Position numbers and translations under genes: made by a program
Part shown: positions 24,867 to 35,475 of the stretch, piece after piece
Layout of the letters: the number at the start of each line of letters is the position of its first letter
How positions within the stretch are numbered: position 1 is the stretch's first letter
The notes under the pieces: model-generated
Database searches by the model: none
Seen by the model: the letters and a program-made list of their open reading frames with translations, nothing else
What the model was told of the DNA's origin: nothing
From: Desertivibrio insolitus
Lineage (GTDB): Bacteria > Actinomycetota > Actinomycetes > Actinomycetales > Microbacteriaceae
Direction: 5' to 3'
DNA: 64,000 nt
Assembly (NCBI RefSeq): GCF_017355965.1
Contig: NZ_JAFIQW010000002.1
Coordinates: 393,170 to 457,169, forward strand

Positions 24867-26575
24867 GGCGCGTCCTGCTCGCGGTGCTCGCGCTGCTGCT
24901 GCCGGTCGCGCTCGTCGGCTGCGTCAGCGTGCCGACGACCGGCCCGGTGATGGAGGGGCAGGTCATCGACCCCGAGGTGCGGCAGGACATCACGTTCCTC
25001 CCCTCGCCCCCGCAGCGCGACGCGGAGCCCGACGCGATCCTCCGCGGCTTCGTCGACGCCGCCACCGGCACCGAGGACAACTACGCCGTCGCGCGCCAGT
25101 ACCTGACGCCCGCGTTCGCCGAGCAGTGGCAGCCGCAGCAGAGCGTGCTCATCCGCGAGGGCATCGAGAGCTTCATCCCGACCGGGACCGGCGACGAGGC
25201 CTCCTCCGGCGTGCGCGTCGACTACATCGCGACGGTCGGCGGCAGCGTCGACGCGGCGGGGCACTACACCGAACTCCCGTCGAGCCAGTCCGTCACGCTG
25301 TCCTACACGTTCGAGCAGGATGCCGAGGGCCAGTGGCGCATCGCCGACGGCCCCGACGGCATCGTGCTCTCCCGTGCCGACTTCGACGTGCTGTTCTCGC
25401 AGCACTCGCTCTACTTCTTCGACCAGACGACCACGTTCCTCGTGCCCGACGTGCGCTGGTTCGCGAGCCGCTCGCAGACCTCCACCCGGATCATCTCGGC
25501 GCTGCTCGCCGGGCCGAGCGAGTGGCTGCAGGGCGCCGTGCGCTCCGCGTTCCCGGAGGGCACCGCCCTGTCGGAGCTCAGCGCCGTCACCGTCGACGAC
25601 GACGGGATCGCCGTCATCGACCTCTCCGACGAGGCGCTCACGGCGAGCGACGCCCAGCTGCGGCTGATGCGGCAGCAGGCCGAGCAGAGCCTCCGCAACG
25701 TCCCCACGATCACCGGGGTGCGCTTCACCGTCGACCAGACGCCGCTCACGGTGCCGCAGGGCGGCTCCGAGGCGACGATCGACCCGGCCGTCGACGACCG
25801 CACGCTCGTGATGCGCGACGGCGAGTTCGGCTGGTACTCCGGCGGCGCGGTCGGCCCGATCGGGTCGCTGAGCGGCAAGGTCGTCGCACTTCAGGCGACC
25901 GCCGCGACCCTCAACTCGCAGATCACCGGCGCCGCGGTCCTCGCCCCGCAGGGGGTGTTCGGCGTGCGGACCGGCGACACCGAGCCCGTGCTGCTCGACG
26001 ACCGGCCGGGTCTCGTCCCGCCCTCGATCGACCAGCAGGACTACGTCTGGAGCGTGCCCGGCGACAGCCCGTACGCCCTGCAGGCGCGGCCGGTCGACGG
26101 TGGCGACCCGATCGCGGTGTCGACGACGTCGCTGCCCGAGGCCTCGCGCGTGGTCTCGATCGACGTGTCCCGCGACGGGTCGCGGCTGCTCCTGCTGCTC
26201 TGGAGCGACAGCGGGCCGAGGCTCGTCGTCGCGGGCATCCTGCGGTCCTCGGGCGCCCCGACCGGCCTCACCCAGGCCGTGCTCGACATGCCGCTCGACG
26301 AGGGCACCGCGCTCGACGCGACGTGGGTGTCCGACCACAGCGTGGCGACCCTCATCGAGACCGGGGAGGGCCGGTTGGTCGAGCAGCGCACCCTCGGCGG
26401 CGGCTCGCTCCGCCTGGGCACGGTCGACGGCGCCACGCGGATCGTCGGCGGCAACAGCACCGCGACGGTGCCCGCCATCCGCGCGCTGAGCGGCAACGGC
26501 ACGGTCTACGTCCGCGCCGCGAGCGGCTGGGCCGCCGTCATCCGCGACGTCTCCTTCATAGGCACGCAGCAGTAG
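24863..26575 (+). CDS. lpqB: Lipoprotein LpqB
   Basis: 570 residues. Lipoprotein signal with lipobox LVGC (Cys at about residue 19), then the N-terminal NTF2-like segment (PDAILRGFVDAATGTEDNYA), a GerMN domain around 190-290 (STRIISALLAGPSEWLQGAV) and a C-terminal beta-propeller-like part. LpqB is the extracellular modulator of MtrB and its gene follows mtrB throughout actinobacteria. Length is normal. The ATG overlaps the mtrB stop, so it is translated from the same mRNA. Confidence 0.95.
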   Translation: MRRVLLAVLALLLPVALVGCVSVPTTGPVMEGQVIDPEVRQDITFLPSPPQRDAEPDAILRGFVDAATGTEDNYAVARQYLTPAFAEQWQPQQSVLIREGIESFIPTGTGDEASSGVRVDYIATVGGSVDAAGHYTELPSSQSVTLSYTFEQDAEGQWRIADGPDGIVLSRADFDVLFSQHSLYFFDQTTTFLVPDVRWFASRSQTSTRIISALLAGPSEWLQGAVRSAFPEGTALSELSAVTVDDDGIAVIDLSDEALTASDAQLRLMRQQAEQSLRNVPTITGVRFTVDQTPLTVPQGGSEATIDPAVDDRTLVMRDGEFGWYSGGAVGPIGSLSGKVVALQATAATLNSQITGAAVLAPQGVFGVRTGDTEPVLLDDRPGLVPPSIDQQDYVWSVPGDSPYALQARPVDGGDPIAVSTTSLPEASRVVSIDVSRDGSRLLLLLWSDSGPRLVVAGILRSSGAPTGLTQAVLDMPLDEGTALDATWVSDHSVATLIETGEGRLVEQRTLGGGSLRLGTVDGATRIVGGNSTATVPAIRALSGNGTVYVRAASGWAAVIRDVSFIGTQQ

Positions 26576-26637
26576 CCGTTCTCCCCGGTCCCGTCGCGAG
26601 CGCCCCGGCCCGCCGGCTTGCGGGCGATGCTCCACGC

Positions 26638-27297
26638 GTGCCCCTCGCCGACGCCCTGCTCGACGCGCTCGCGGTGCTGTTCCCGGTCGACTGCGCGGGC
26701 TGCGGCGAGCCCGACCGCAGCGTGTGCGACGGATGCCGAGCCCAGCTCGTTCCGCACGTCGCACGCTTCGCCCTGCCCGACGGCACCCCGGCGGCGGCGG
26801 GCCTCGCGTACGAGGGCACCGTGCGCGCCGTCGTCGCGGGGCTGAAGGAGCGGGGGAGCGGCGCGCTCGCGGGCGCGCTGGCTCCGGCGCTCGCCGCCGC
26901 GTCCGCGGAGTTCGGCGGCGGCCGCACCTGGGCGGTCCGGGTTCCCCCTAGCCGGGCCGGCCTGCGCCGCCGGGGGTTCGACCCCGTCGCGATGCTCGCG
27001 TCCCGCGCGGGGCTGCCCGTGCTGCCGCGGGCGCTGAAGCCGGTCCGCGCCGCCGGGGAGCAGAAGCGGCTCGGCCTCGAGGAGCGCCGCACCAACCGGC
27101 AGGGGTCCCTCGTCGCGGCCCGGCCGCTCAGCGGCATCCGGGTGCTCGTCGTCGACGACGTCGCGACGACCGGCTCGACCCTCGCCGAGGCGGCGCGCGC
27201 CCTGCGCGCGGCGGGTGCCGACGTCGTGGGTGCCGCCGTCGTCGCCCACACGCCCCGTCGGCGAAGGTCGACGGATACTCAGGGAACTCCTCAGTGA
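26638..27297 (+). CDS. comF: ComF family phosphoribosyltransferase-like protein
   Basis: 219 residues. An N-terminal zinc-ribbon-like cysteine set (PVDCAGCGEPDRSVCDGC) and a C-terminal PRTase motif GIRVLVVDDVATTGSTLAEA. It is conserved between lpqB and hpf in actinobacteria. ComF supports DNA uptake in competent bacteria; here a nucleotide or DNA-repair role is possible. GTG 26638 is the natural start, with GATGCT six bases upstream fitting a leaderless promoter; the 62 bases after lpqB hold nothing else. Confidence 0.88.
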   Translation: MPLADALLDALAVLFPVDCAGCGEPDRSVCDGCRAQLVPHVARFALPDGTPAAAGLAYEGTVRAVVAGLKERGSGALAGALAPALAAASAEFGGGRTWAVRVPPSRAGLRRRGFDPVAMLASRAGLPVLPRALKPVRAAGEQKRLGLEERRTNRQGSLVAARPLSGIRVLVVDDVATTGSTLAEAARALRAAGADVVGAAVVAHTPRRRRSTDTQGTPQ

Positions 27298-27317
27298 CTT
27301 CGCAGAAGGGGCCGGGC

Positions 27318-27323
27318 TAGCGT
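27318..27323 (+). promoter_or_regulatory. Candidate -10 of hpf
   Basis: TAGCGT, about 67 bases before the GTG start; the leader ends in a strong AGGAGG at 27380-27385. Confidence 0.35.
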
Positions 27324-27390
27324 TGAACGACCGAAAGGCGTCGGAACCGCCTGATACCGCGGGCGGTGCGCCGAGGAGCAGGAGGTTGTC

Positions 27391-28092
27391 GTGGACACAA
27401 GCATCACGGGCCAGAAGGTCGAAGTCACCGATCGTTTCCGTGAGTACGCAACCGACAAGTCCGAGAAGATCGCGACTCTCGCCGAGAAGGCGCAGGTGCT
27501 CGAGGTCCGGCTCAGTCGTCACAGCCAGCCGAACGGCACGGCCGCGAACGACCGGGTCGAACTCACGCTGGTGGGGCCGGGACCGGTGATCCGTGCGGAG
27601 GCCGAGGGCCCGGACAAGTACGCGGCCTTCGACCTCGCGTTCGGGCGGATGCTCGAACGGGTGCGCCGGGGCAAGGACAGACGCAAGATCCACCGGGGGC
27701 AGCACCGGCCGACCTCGCTGCACGAGGCGAGCGGCGACGGGTTCAGCCAGATCGACATCACGCCGGCGACGACCGAGGTGCTCGACCGTGTCGCGACGGG
27801 GTCGATCGCCGTGGTCGACGAGTCGGCCGAGAACGAGGAGAACCCGTACGACGGCTACTCGCCCGTCGTCATCCGTCGCAAGGTGTTCGCCTCGACGCCG
27901 ATGACGGTGGACGACGCGCTCTACTACATGGAGCTCGTCGGCCACGACTTCTACCTCTTCATCGACAGCGAGTCGAACCGCCCGAGCGTGGTCTACCGCC
28001 GCAAGGGCTGGGACTACGGGGTCATCGCGCTCGACGACGACGCCCCCGAGCTGCAGGAGGAGGCGGTCGCCGCGCGCAAGATCAACGCGTAG
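27391..28092 (+). CDS. hpf: Long-form ribosome hibernation promoting factor
   Basis: 233 residues. The N-terminal S30AE domain (MDTSITGQKVEVTDRFREYA) binds in the decoding region of the 30S subunit. A variable linker leads to the C-terminal about 60-residue dimerisation domain (VIRRKVFASTPMTVDDALYY, then MELVGHDFYLFID), which marks the long form that makes 100S ribosome dimers. Start GTG 27391 is fixed by AGGAGG five bases upstream. It is located directly before secA as in other actinobacteria but separated by the second two-component system. A long hairpin terminator follows. Confidence 0.95.
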   Translation: MDTSITGQKVEVTDRFREYATDKSEKIATLAEKAQVLEVRLSRHSQPNGTAANDRVELTLVGPGPVIRAEAEGPDKYAAFDLAFGRMLERVRRGKDRRKIHRGQHRPTSLHEASGDGFSQIDITPATTEVLDRVATGSIAVVDESAENEENPYDGYSPVVIRRKVFASTPMTVDDALYYMELVGHDFYLFIDSESNRPSVVYRRKGWDYGVIALDDDAPELQEEAVAARKINA

Positions 28093-28107
28093 GACGACGG
28101 ATGCCGA

Positions 28108-28144
28108 GAGCGCCCGGTCCCTCCTCGCGAGGAGCCGGGCGCTC
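28108..28144 (+). terminator. Hairpin terminator after hpf
   Basis: A perfect 10-bp stem (28108-28117 with 28135-28144) enclosing a second palindrome (28121-28134); it can fold as one nearly continuous hairpin. Confidence 0.75.
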
Positions 28145-28185
28145 CGCCGTTCCGGCTGGGCCTGAGCGGAGCGTTGGTCGCTTCA

Positions 28186-28191
28186 TAGGAT
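28186..28191 (+). promoter_or_regulatory. Candidate -10 of the second two-component operon
   Basis: TAGGAT overlaps an upstream in-frame ATG at 28190, which therefore cannot be the start if this promoter is used; transcription would begin near 28198. Confidence 0.4.
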
Positions 28192-28222
28192 GCTCTTAGC
28201 TTCCTCCCCGATGGTGCTCCCC

Positions 28223-28954
28223 ATGTCCTCCGCATCCGCCATGCCCCGCCTCACCCGCGCCGACGGCACGCCCGTGCGCGCGCTGGTCGTCGACGACGAG
28301 GAGTCGCTCAGCGATCTCGTCGCGATGGCGCTGCGCTACGAGGGCTGGGACGTCCGCACCGCGGAGACCGGCCAGAAGGCGATCCGCACGGCGCTCGAGT
28401 TCGCGCCCGACGTGATCGTGCTCGACGTCATGCTCCCCGACCTCGACGGGCTTGAGGTGCTGAAGCGCGTCCGCGCCTCGAACGGCGACGTGCCCGTGCT
28501 GTTCCTCACCGCGAAGGACGCGCTCGACGACCGGCTCGCCGGCCTCACCGCAGGCGGCGACGACTACGTGACCAAGCCGTTCAGTCTCGAGGAGGTCATC
28601 GCCCGGCTGCGGGGACTCATCCGGCGCACTGCGGTGGCGGCGGATGCCTACGACCCCGTGCTCCGCGTGGGCGACCTCGTCCTCGACGAGGAGAGCTACG
28701 AGGTGCATCGCGGTGACCGGCAGGTGTCGCTCAGCGCGACCGAGTTCGAGCTGCTCCGCTATCTCATGCGCAACCCGCGCCGGGTGCTCAGCAAGGCGCA
28801 GATCCTCGACCGGGTGTGGAGCTACGACTTCGGCGGCAGATCGAGCATCGTCGAGATCTACATCTCCTACCTCCGCAAGAAGATCGACGCGGGGGAGGAG
28901 CCGATGATCCACACCGTCCGGGGCGTGGGCTACATGCTCAAGCCCGCGTCATGA
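28223..28954 (+). CDS. OmpR-family response regulator
   Basis: About 243 residues if ATG 28223 is used; ATG 28241 (MPRLTRADGTPVRALVVDDEE) is an alternative and neither has a good ribosome binding site. Receiver: VVDDEESLSDLV, phospho-acceptor in VIVLDVMLPDLDGLEVL, FLTAKDALDD and KPFSLEE. The DNA-binding wing is LSATEFELLRYLMRNPRRVL and SYDFGGRSSIVEIYISYLRKK, typical of the TrcR/CutR-like subgroup. It is transcribed with the kinase (ATGA overlap). The signal and regulon are unknown. Confidence 0.92.
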   Translation: MSSASAMPRLTRADGTPVRALVVDDEESLSDLVAMALRYEGWDVRTAETGQKAIRTALEFAPDVIVLDVMLPDLDGLEVLKRVRASNGDVPVLFLTAKDALDDRLAGLTAGGDDYVTKPFSLEEVIARLRGLIRRTAVAADAYDPVLRVGDLVLDEESYEVHRGDRQVSLSATEFELLRYLMRNPRRVLSKAQILDRVWSYDFGGRSSIVEIYISYLRKKIDAGEEPMIHTVRGVGYMLKPAS

Positions 28955-30423
28955 GACGCGGGGCGTGGTCGCTCCGGCGGCGGCTCGTCGTCGGGATGAT
29001 CGCGCTGACGGTCGTCGTGAGCGCCGTCATCGGCACGATCAGCGTGCTCGCGCTCCGCGGCTTCCTGCTCGACCGGATCGACGACCAGCTCGCGTCCGCG
29101 GTCGGCCGAGCCGAGGCGGCGGTCGAGGTGCGCGGCGACGCGTCCGGCGCGCTCGTCGGCGCCGTCGGACAGCAGGCCGGCACCTTCGGCGCGGTGCTCG
29201 TCGACGGCACCGTCGTCCGCGCCGAGGTGTCGACGCAGCAGGGCCTCATCCGGGTGCTCGGGGTCGACAGCATCGAGGAGGTCGTCGCGCTGCGGCCCGG
29301 GGCGGAGCCGCGCACGGTGCAGCTCGGGACGCTCGGCGACTACCGGATGGTCGCGAGCGCGGGCCCCGGCGGAGCCGTGCTCGTCGTGGGGCTGCCGCTC
29401 GACCAGGTCGAGGGCACCGTCACCCAGCTCGGCTGGACAGTCTTCGGGGTGAGCGTCGCGGGGCTCGTGGCCGCGGGCGCGCTCGCGGTGCTCGTCGCGC
29501 GCCTCGCCCTCCGCCCCCTCGACCGCGCGACCGCGACCGCGAGCCGGGTGTCCGAGCTGCCGCTCGCCTCCGGCGAGGTCGTGCTCGACGAGCGCGTCGC
29601 CGACACCGACCCGCGCACCGAGGTCGGGCGGCTCGGGCTCGCGATCAACCGGATGCTCGGGCACGTGGCATCCGCTCTCTCCGCCCGGCAGGCGAGCGAG
29701 GCCAGGGTGCGACGCTTCGTCGCGGATGCCTCGCACGAGCTGCGCACGCCGCTCGCCGCGATCCGCGGCTACTCGGAGCTCACGCGCATGCGCGGCGGCG
29801 ACCTGCCGCAGGACCTGCGGCACGCGCTCGGCCGGATCGAGTCGGAGTCGCTGCGGATGACCTCGCTCGTCGAGGACCTGCTGCTCCTCGCCCGGCTCGA
29901 CGAGGGCCGCGAGCTCGACCGAGCGCCCGTCGACCTCGTCCCGCTCGTGCGCGACGCGCTGAGCGACGCCGCCGTCGCGTCGAGCGACCACGAGTGGGGC
30001 CTCGATGCGCCGGAGACCCCGGTCGTCGTGCTCGGCGACGCGCCGCGGCTGCACCAGGTCGTCGCGAATCTGCTCGCGAACGCGCGCGTGCACACCCCGC
30101 CGGGCACCTCGGTCACCGCCGGGGTGCGAGTGGAGGGGGAGGCCGCGGTGGTGACCGTCGCGGACGACGGCCCCGGGGTCGACGAGAGCGTGCGCGACAC
30201 CCTCTTCGAGCGCTTCGCGCGCGCCGATTCGTCGCGCTCGCGGAACGCCGGCAGCACCGGTCTCGGGCTGTCGATCGTCGCCGCCGTCGTGGCGGCGCAC
30301 GGAGGTTCGATCGGCGTCGACAGCAGGCCCGGCAGCACCGTCTTCACGGTGCGGCTGCCGCTCGCTCAGGGCGAATTCCAGGCGCGCGATGGGGCAGCCG
30401 CGCCGCAGCGAACCCGTCGCTAG
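28951..30423 (+). CDS. Sensor histidine kinase
   Basis: 490 residues. First helix LVVGMIALTVVVSAVIGTISVL (about 12-33), extracytoplasmic sensor of about 125 residues, second helix VAGLVAAGALAVLVARLAL, HAMP, HisKA with FVADASHELRTPLAAIRGYSEL, N box VANLLANARVHTPPGT and G boxes DDGPGVDES / GSTGLGLSIV. All catalytic motifs are intact. It forms a pair with the overlapping response regulator. The overall type resembles TcrY/TrcS-like kinases of actinobacteria; the stimulus is unknown. Confidence 0.93.
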   Translation: MRRGAWSLRRRLVVGMIALTVVVSAVIGTISVLALRGFLLDRIDDQLASAVGRAEAAVEVRGDASGALVGAVGQQAGTFGAVLVDGTVVRAEVSTQQGLIRVLGVDSIEEVVALRPGAEPRTVQLGTLGDYRMVASAGPGGAVLVVGLPLDQVEGTVTQLGWTVFGVSVAGLVAAGALAVLVARLALRPLDRATATASRVSELPLASGEVVLDERVADTDPRTEVGRLGLAINRMLGHVASALSARQASEARVRRFVADASHELRTPLAAIRGYSELTRMRGGDLPQDLRHALGRIESESLRMTSLVEDLLLLARLDEGRELDRAPVDLVPLVRDALSDAAVASSDHEWGLDAPETPVVVLGDAPRLHQVVANLLANARVHTPPGTSVTAGVRVEGEAAVVTVADDGPGVDESVRDTLFERFARADSSRSRNAGSTGLGLSIVAAVVAAHGGSIGVDSRPGSTVFTVRLPLAQGEFQARDGAAAPQRTRR

Positions 30424-30429
30424 CATTGC

Positions 30430-30444
30430 TAGAGTTACGGGCCG
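30430..30444 (+). promoter_or_regulatory. Candidate secA promoter and leader
   Basis: TAGAGT at 30430-30435 is a good -10. A small GGCCG-GTAA-CGGCC hairpin (30440-30453) follows in the leader, and GGGAG at 30483-30487 is the ribosome binding site for GTG 30493. Confidence 0.45.
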
Positions 30445-30492
30445 GTAACGGCCGGGTGCTGTCCGCCCGGAACCGACAGGTTGGGAGTTCAG

Positions 30493-33384
<2,892 letters not shown>

Positions 33385-33385
33385 C

Positions 33386-34381
33386 GTGGACCCGCTCGAG
33401 GCGCTCACCGAGATCGCGTACCTCCTCGAGCGGGAACGCGCGTCGGCCTTCAAGTCGAAGGCGTTCCGGCGGGCGGCGGACGCCATCGCGTCCCTGCCCG
33501 CCGACGTCGTCGCCGACCCGGTGCGGCTGAAGGCAGTGAAGGGCGTCGGCGACTCCTCGTACAAGGTCATCCGCCAGGCGCTCGAGGGCCGGGTGCCCGA
33601 CTACCTCGCGGAACTGCGCGAGCGCACCGGCGGCGGACCGACGAGCGGACTCCGCGCCAGGCTCCGCGGCGATCTGCATAGCCACAGCGAATGGTCGGAC
33701 GGCACCACGCCGATCGAGGAGATGGTGGATGCTGCGCGGGCGCTCGGCCACGAGTACCTCGCGCTCACCGATCACTCGCCCCGACTCCGGGTCGCCAACG
33801 GGCTGAGCGTCGAGCGGCTCGAGCGGCAGCTCGAGGTCGTCGCGGGGCTCGGCGGCGACGGCATCCGCCTGCTCTCGGGCATCGAGGTCGACATCCTCGA
33901 CGACGGCGGGCTCGACCAGACCGACGAGATGCTCGGCCGGCTCGACGTCGTCGTCGCGAGCGTGCACTCGAAGCTGTCGATGGATCCCGCCCAGATGACG
34001 CGACGGATGATCGGCGCGGTCTCGAACCCGTACACCGACGTGCTCGGGCACATCACCGGTCGCCTCGTCGAGGGCTCCAGGGGCACGAGACCCGGCGCGA
34101 CGTTCGACGCCGAGGCCGTCTTCGCCGAATGCGCGGCTCGTGGCGTCGCGGTCGAGATCAACTCGCGGCCCGAGCGGCAGGACCCGCCCGACGAGCTGAT
34201 CGCGCTCGCCCTCGACGCCGGATGCCTGTTCTCGATCGACAGCGACGCGCACGCTCCCGGCCAGCTCTCGCTGCTCGACTACGGCGCGGAACGCGCCGAG
34301 CGGGCGGGGGTGCCGGAGGAGCGGATCGTCACGACGTGGCCCGCCGAGAAGCTCCTGGAGTGGACGACGAGGAAGCGCTGA
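33386..34381 (+). CDS. PHP-domain protein with N-terminal helix-hairpin-helix region (PolX-like)
   Basis: 331 residues. The first about 85 residues resemble the helical N-terminus of PolX polymerases (ALTEIAYLLERERASAFKSK, then VKGVGDSSYKVIRQAL helix-hairpin-helix). The rest is a PHP phosphoesterase domain: DLHSHSEWSDGTTPIEEM, LALTDHSPRL, GIEVDILDDGGLD, VVASVHSKL, LGHITGR and SIDSDAHAPGQL, supplying the metal-binding His/Asp/Glu set. The polymerase domain itself is missing. The GTG start lies one base after the secA stop, so it is co-transcribed. The likely role is a nucleic-acid or histidinol-phosphate-type phosphatase; the substrate is unknown. Confidence 0.85.
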   Translation: MDPLEALTEIAYLLERERASAFKSKAFRRAADAIASLPADVVADPVRLKAVKGVGDSSYKVIRQALEGRVPDYLAELRERTGGGPTSGLRARLRGDLHSHSEWSDGTTPIEEMVDAARALGHEYLALTDHSPRLRVANGLSVERLERQLEVVAGLGGDGIRLLSGIEVDILDDGGLDQTDEMLGRLDVVVASVHSKLSMDPAQMTRRMIGAVSNPYTDVLGHITGRLVEGSRGTRPGATFDAEAVFAECAARGVAVEINSRPERQDPPDELIALALDAGCLFSIDSDAHAPGQLSLLDYGAERAERAGVPEERIVTTWPAEKLLEWTTRKR

Positions 34382-34389
34382 TTCCGGCC

Positions 34390-34395
34390 TAGGGT
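34390..34395 (+). promoter_or_regulatory. Candidate leaderless -10 of the F420-type oxidoreductase gene
   Basis: TAGGGT followed by six bases and ATG 34402. Confidence 0.5.
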
Positions 34396-34401
34396 CGAAG
34401 C

Positions 34402-35394
34402 ATGAGATTCGGACTCTTCATTCCCCAGGGCTGGCGGCACGACCTCGTCGGCATCGACCCCACGGAGCAGTGGGCGACCATGAACACCCTCGCGCAGCAG
34501 GCCGACGACGGCCCGTGGGAGTCGATCTGGGTGTACGACCACTTCCACACCGTGCCCGTCGCCACTGAGGAGGCGACCCACGAGGCGTGGACGCTCATGG
34601 CCGCGTTCGCCGCGACGACCAAGCGCGTGCGCCTCGGTCAGATGTGCACCTGCATGAGCTACCGCAACCCGGCCTACCTCGCCAAGATCGCCTCGACCGT
34701 CGACATCGTCTCGGGCGGCCGCGTCGAGATGGGCATCGGCGGTGGCTGGTACGAGCACGAGTGGCGCGCGTACGGCTACGGCTTCCCGCGGATCGGGGAG
34801 CGGCTCGGCCGCCTCGACGAGGGCGTCGAGATCATGCGCCAGGCGTGGACGCAGGGCGTCGCGACGCTGAACGGCGAGCACTACCAGGTCGACGGGGCGA
34901 TCGTGCGTCCGCTGCCGCTGCAGCAGGGTGGCATCCCGCTCTGGATCGCGGGCGGCGGCGAGAAGGTCACCCTGCGCATCGCGGCGAAGTACGCCGCGTA
35001 CACGAACTTCGCCGGCACCCCTGAGGAGTTCACGGCCAAGAGCGAGATCCTGCGCGCCCACACCCAGGAGCTCGGCACCGACTTCGACGCGATCGTGCGC
35101 AGCGCGAACTACAACACGGTCATCGCGGAGACCGAGGCGGAGGTCGCGGACCGGCTCGACGCGATCGAGGCGCGGGTGCGCCCGTTCATCGGCGAGGAGC
35201 GCGCGGCGGACTTCATCGCCGAGTACAAGACCGACAAGGCGCTCGCGGTGGGCACGCCCGAGCAGGTCGTCGAGAAGCTGCGCGGGATGCAGGAGCTCGG
35301 CCTCGGCTACGCGATCCACTACTTCCCGGAGGCCGCGTACGACCGCTCGGGCATCGACCTGTTCGAGCGCGAGGTCGTGCCGGCGCTGCAGTAG
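34402..35394 (+). CDS. LLM-class, F420-dependent-type oxidoreductase
   Basis: 330 residues, luciferase-like TIM barrel. MRFGLFIPQGWRHDLVG start, WVYDHFHTVP, RVRLGQMCTCMSYRNPAYLAK (conserved cis-peptide region), SGGRVEMGIGGGWYEHEW and PRIGERLGRLDEGVEIMRQ are characteristic of the subgroup using coenzyme F420. The substrate cannot be read from sequence. It is a single-gene unit with its own leaderless promoter and followed by a strong bidirectional terminator. F420 use is inferred from the family. Confidence 0.9.
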   Translation: MRFGLFIPQGWRHDLVGIDPTEQWATMNTLAQQADDGPWESIWVYDHFHTVPVATEEATHEAWTLMAAFAATTKRVRLGQMCTCMSYRNPAYLAKIASTVDIVSGGRVEMGIGGGWYEHEWRAYGYGFPRIGERLGRLDEGVEIMRQAWTQGVATLNGEHYQVDGAIVRPLPLQQGGIPLWIAGGGEKVTLRIAAKYAAYTNFAGTPEEFTAKSEILRAHTQELGTDFDAIVRSANYNTVIAETEAEVADRLDAIEARVRPFIGEERAADFIAEYKTDKALAVGTPEQVVEKLRGMQELGLGYAIHYFPEAAYDRSGIDLFEREVVPALQ

Positions 35395-35413
35395 TCGCGT
35401 CCGCAGACGAGAT

Positions 35414-35445
35414 GGAGCCCGGGCCACCGACGTGACCCGGGCTCC
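35414..35445. terminator. Bidirectional hairpin terminator between the F420-type enzyme and the GH9 gene
   Basis: A perfect 10-bp GC-rich stem (35414-35423 with 35436-35445) and 12-base loop between converging genes. Confidence 0.75.
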
Positions 35446-35475
35446 TCATCTTCGGTCGGAGGCGTTACCCGCCGA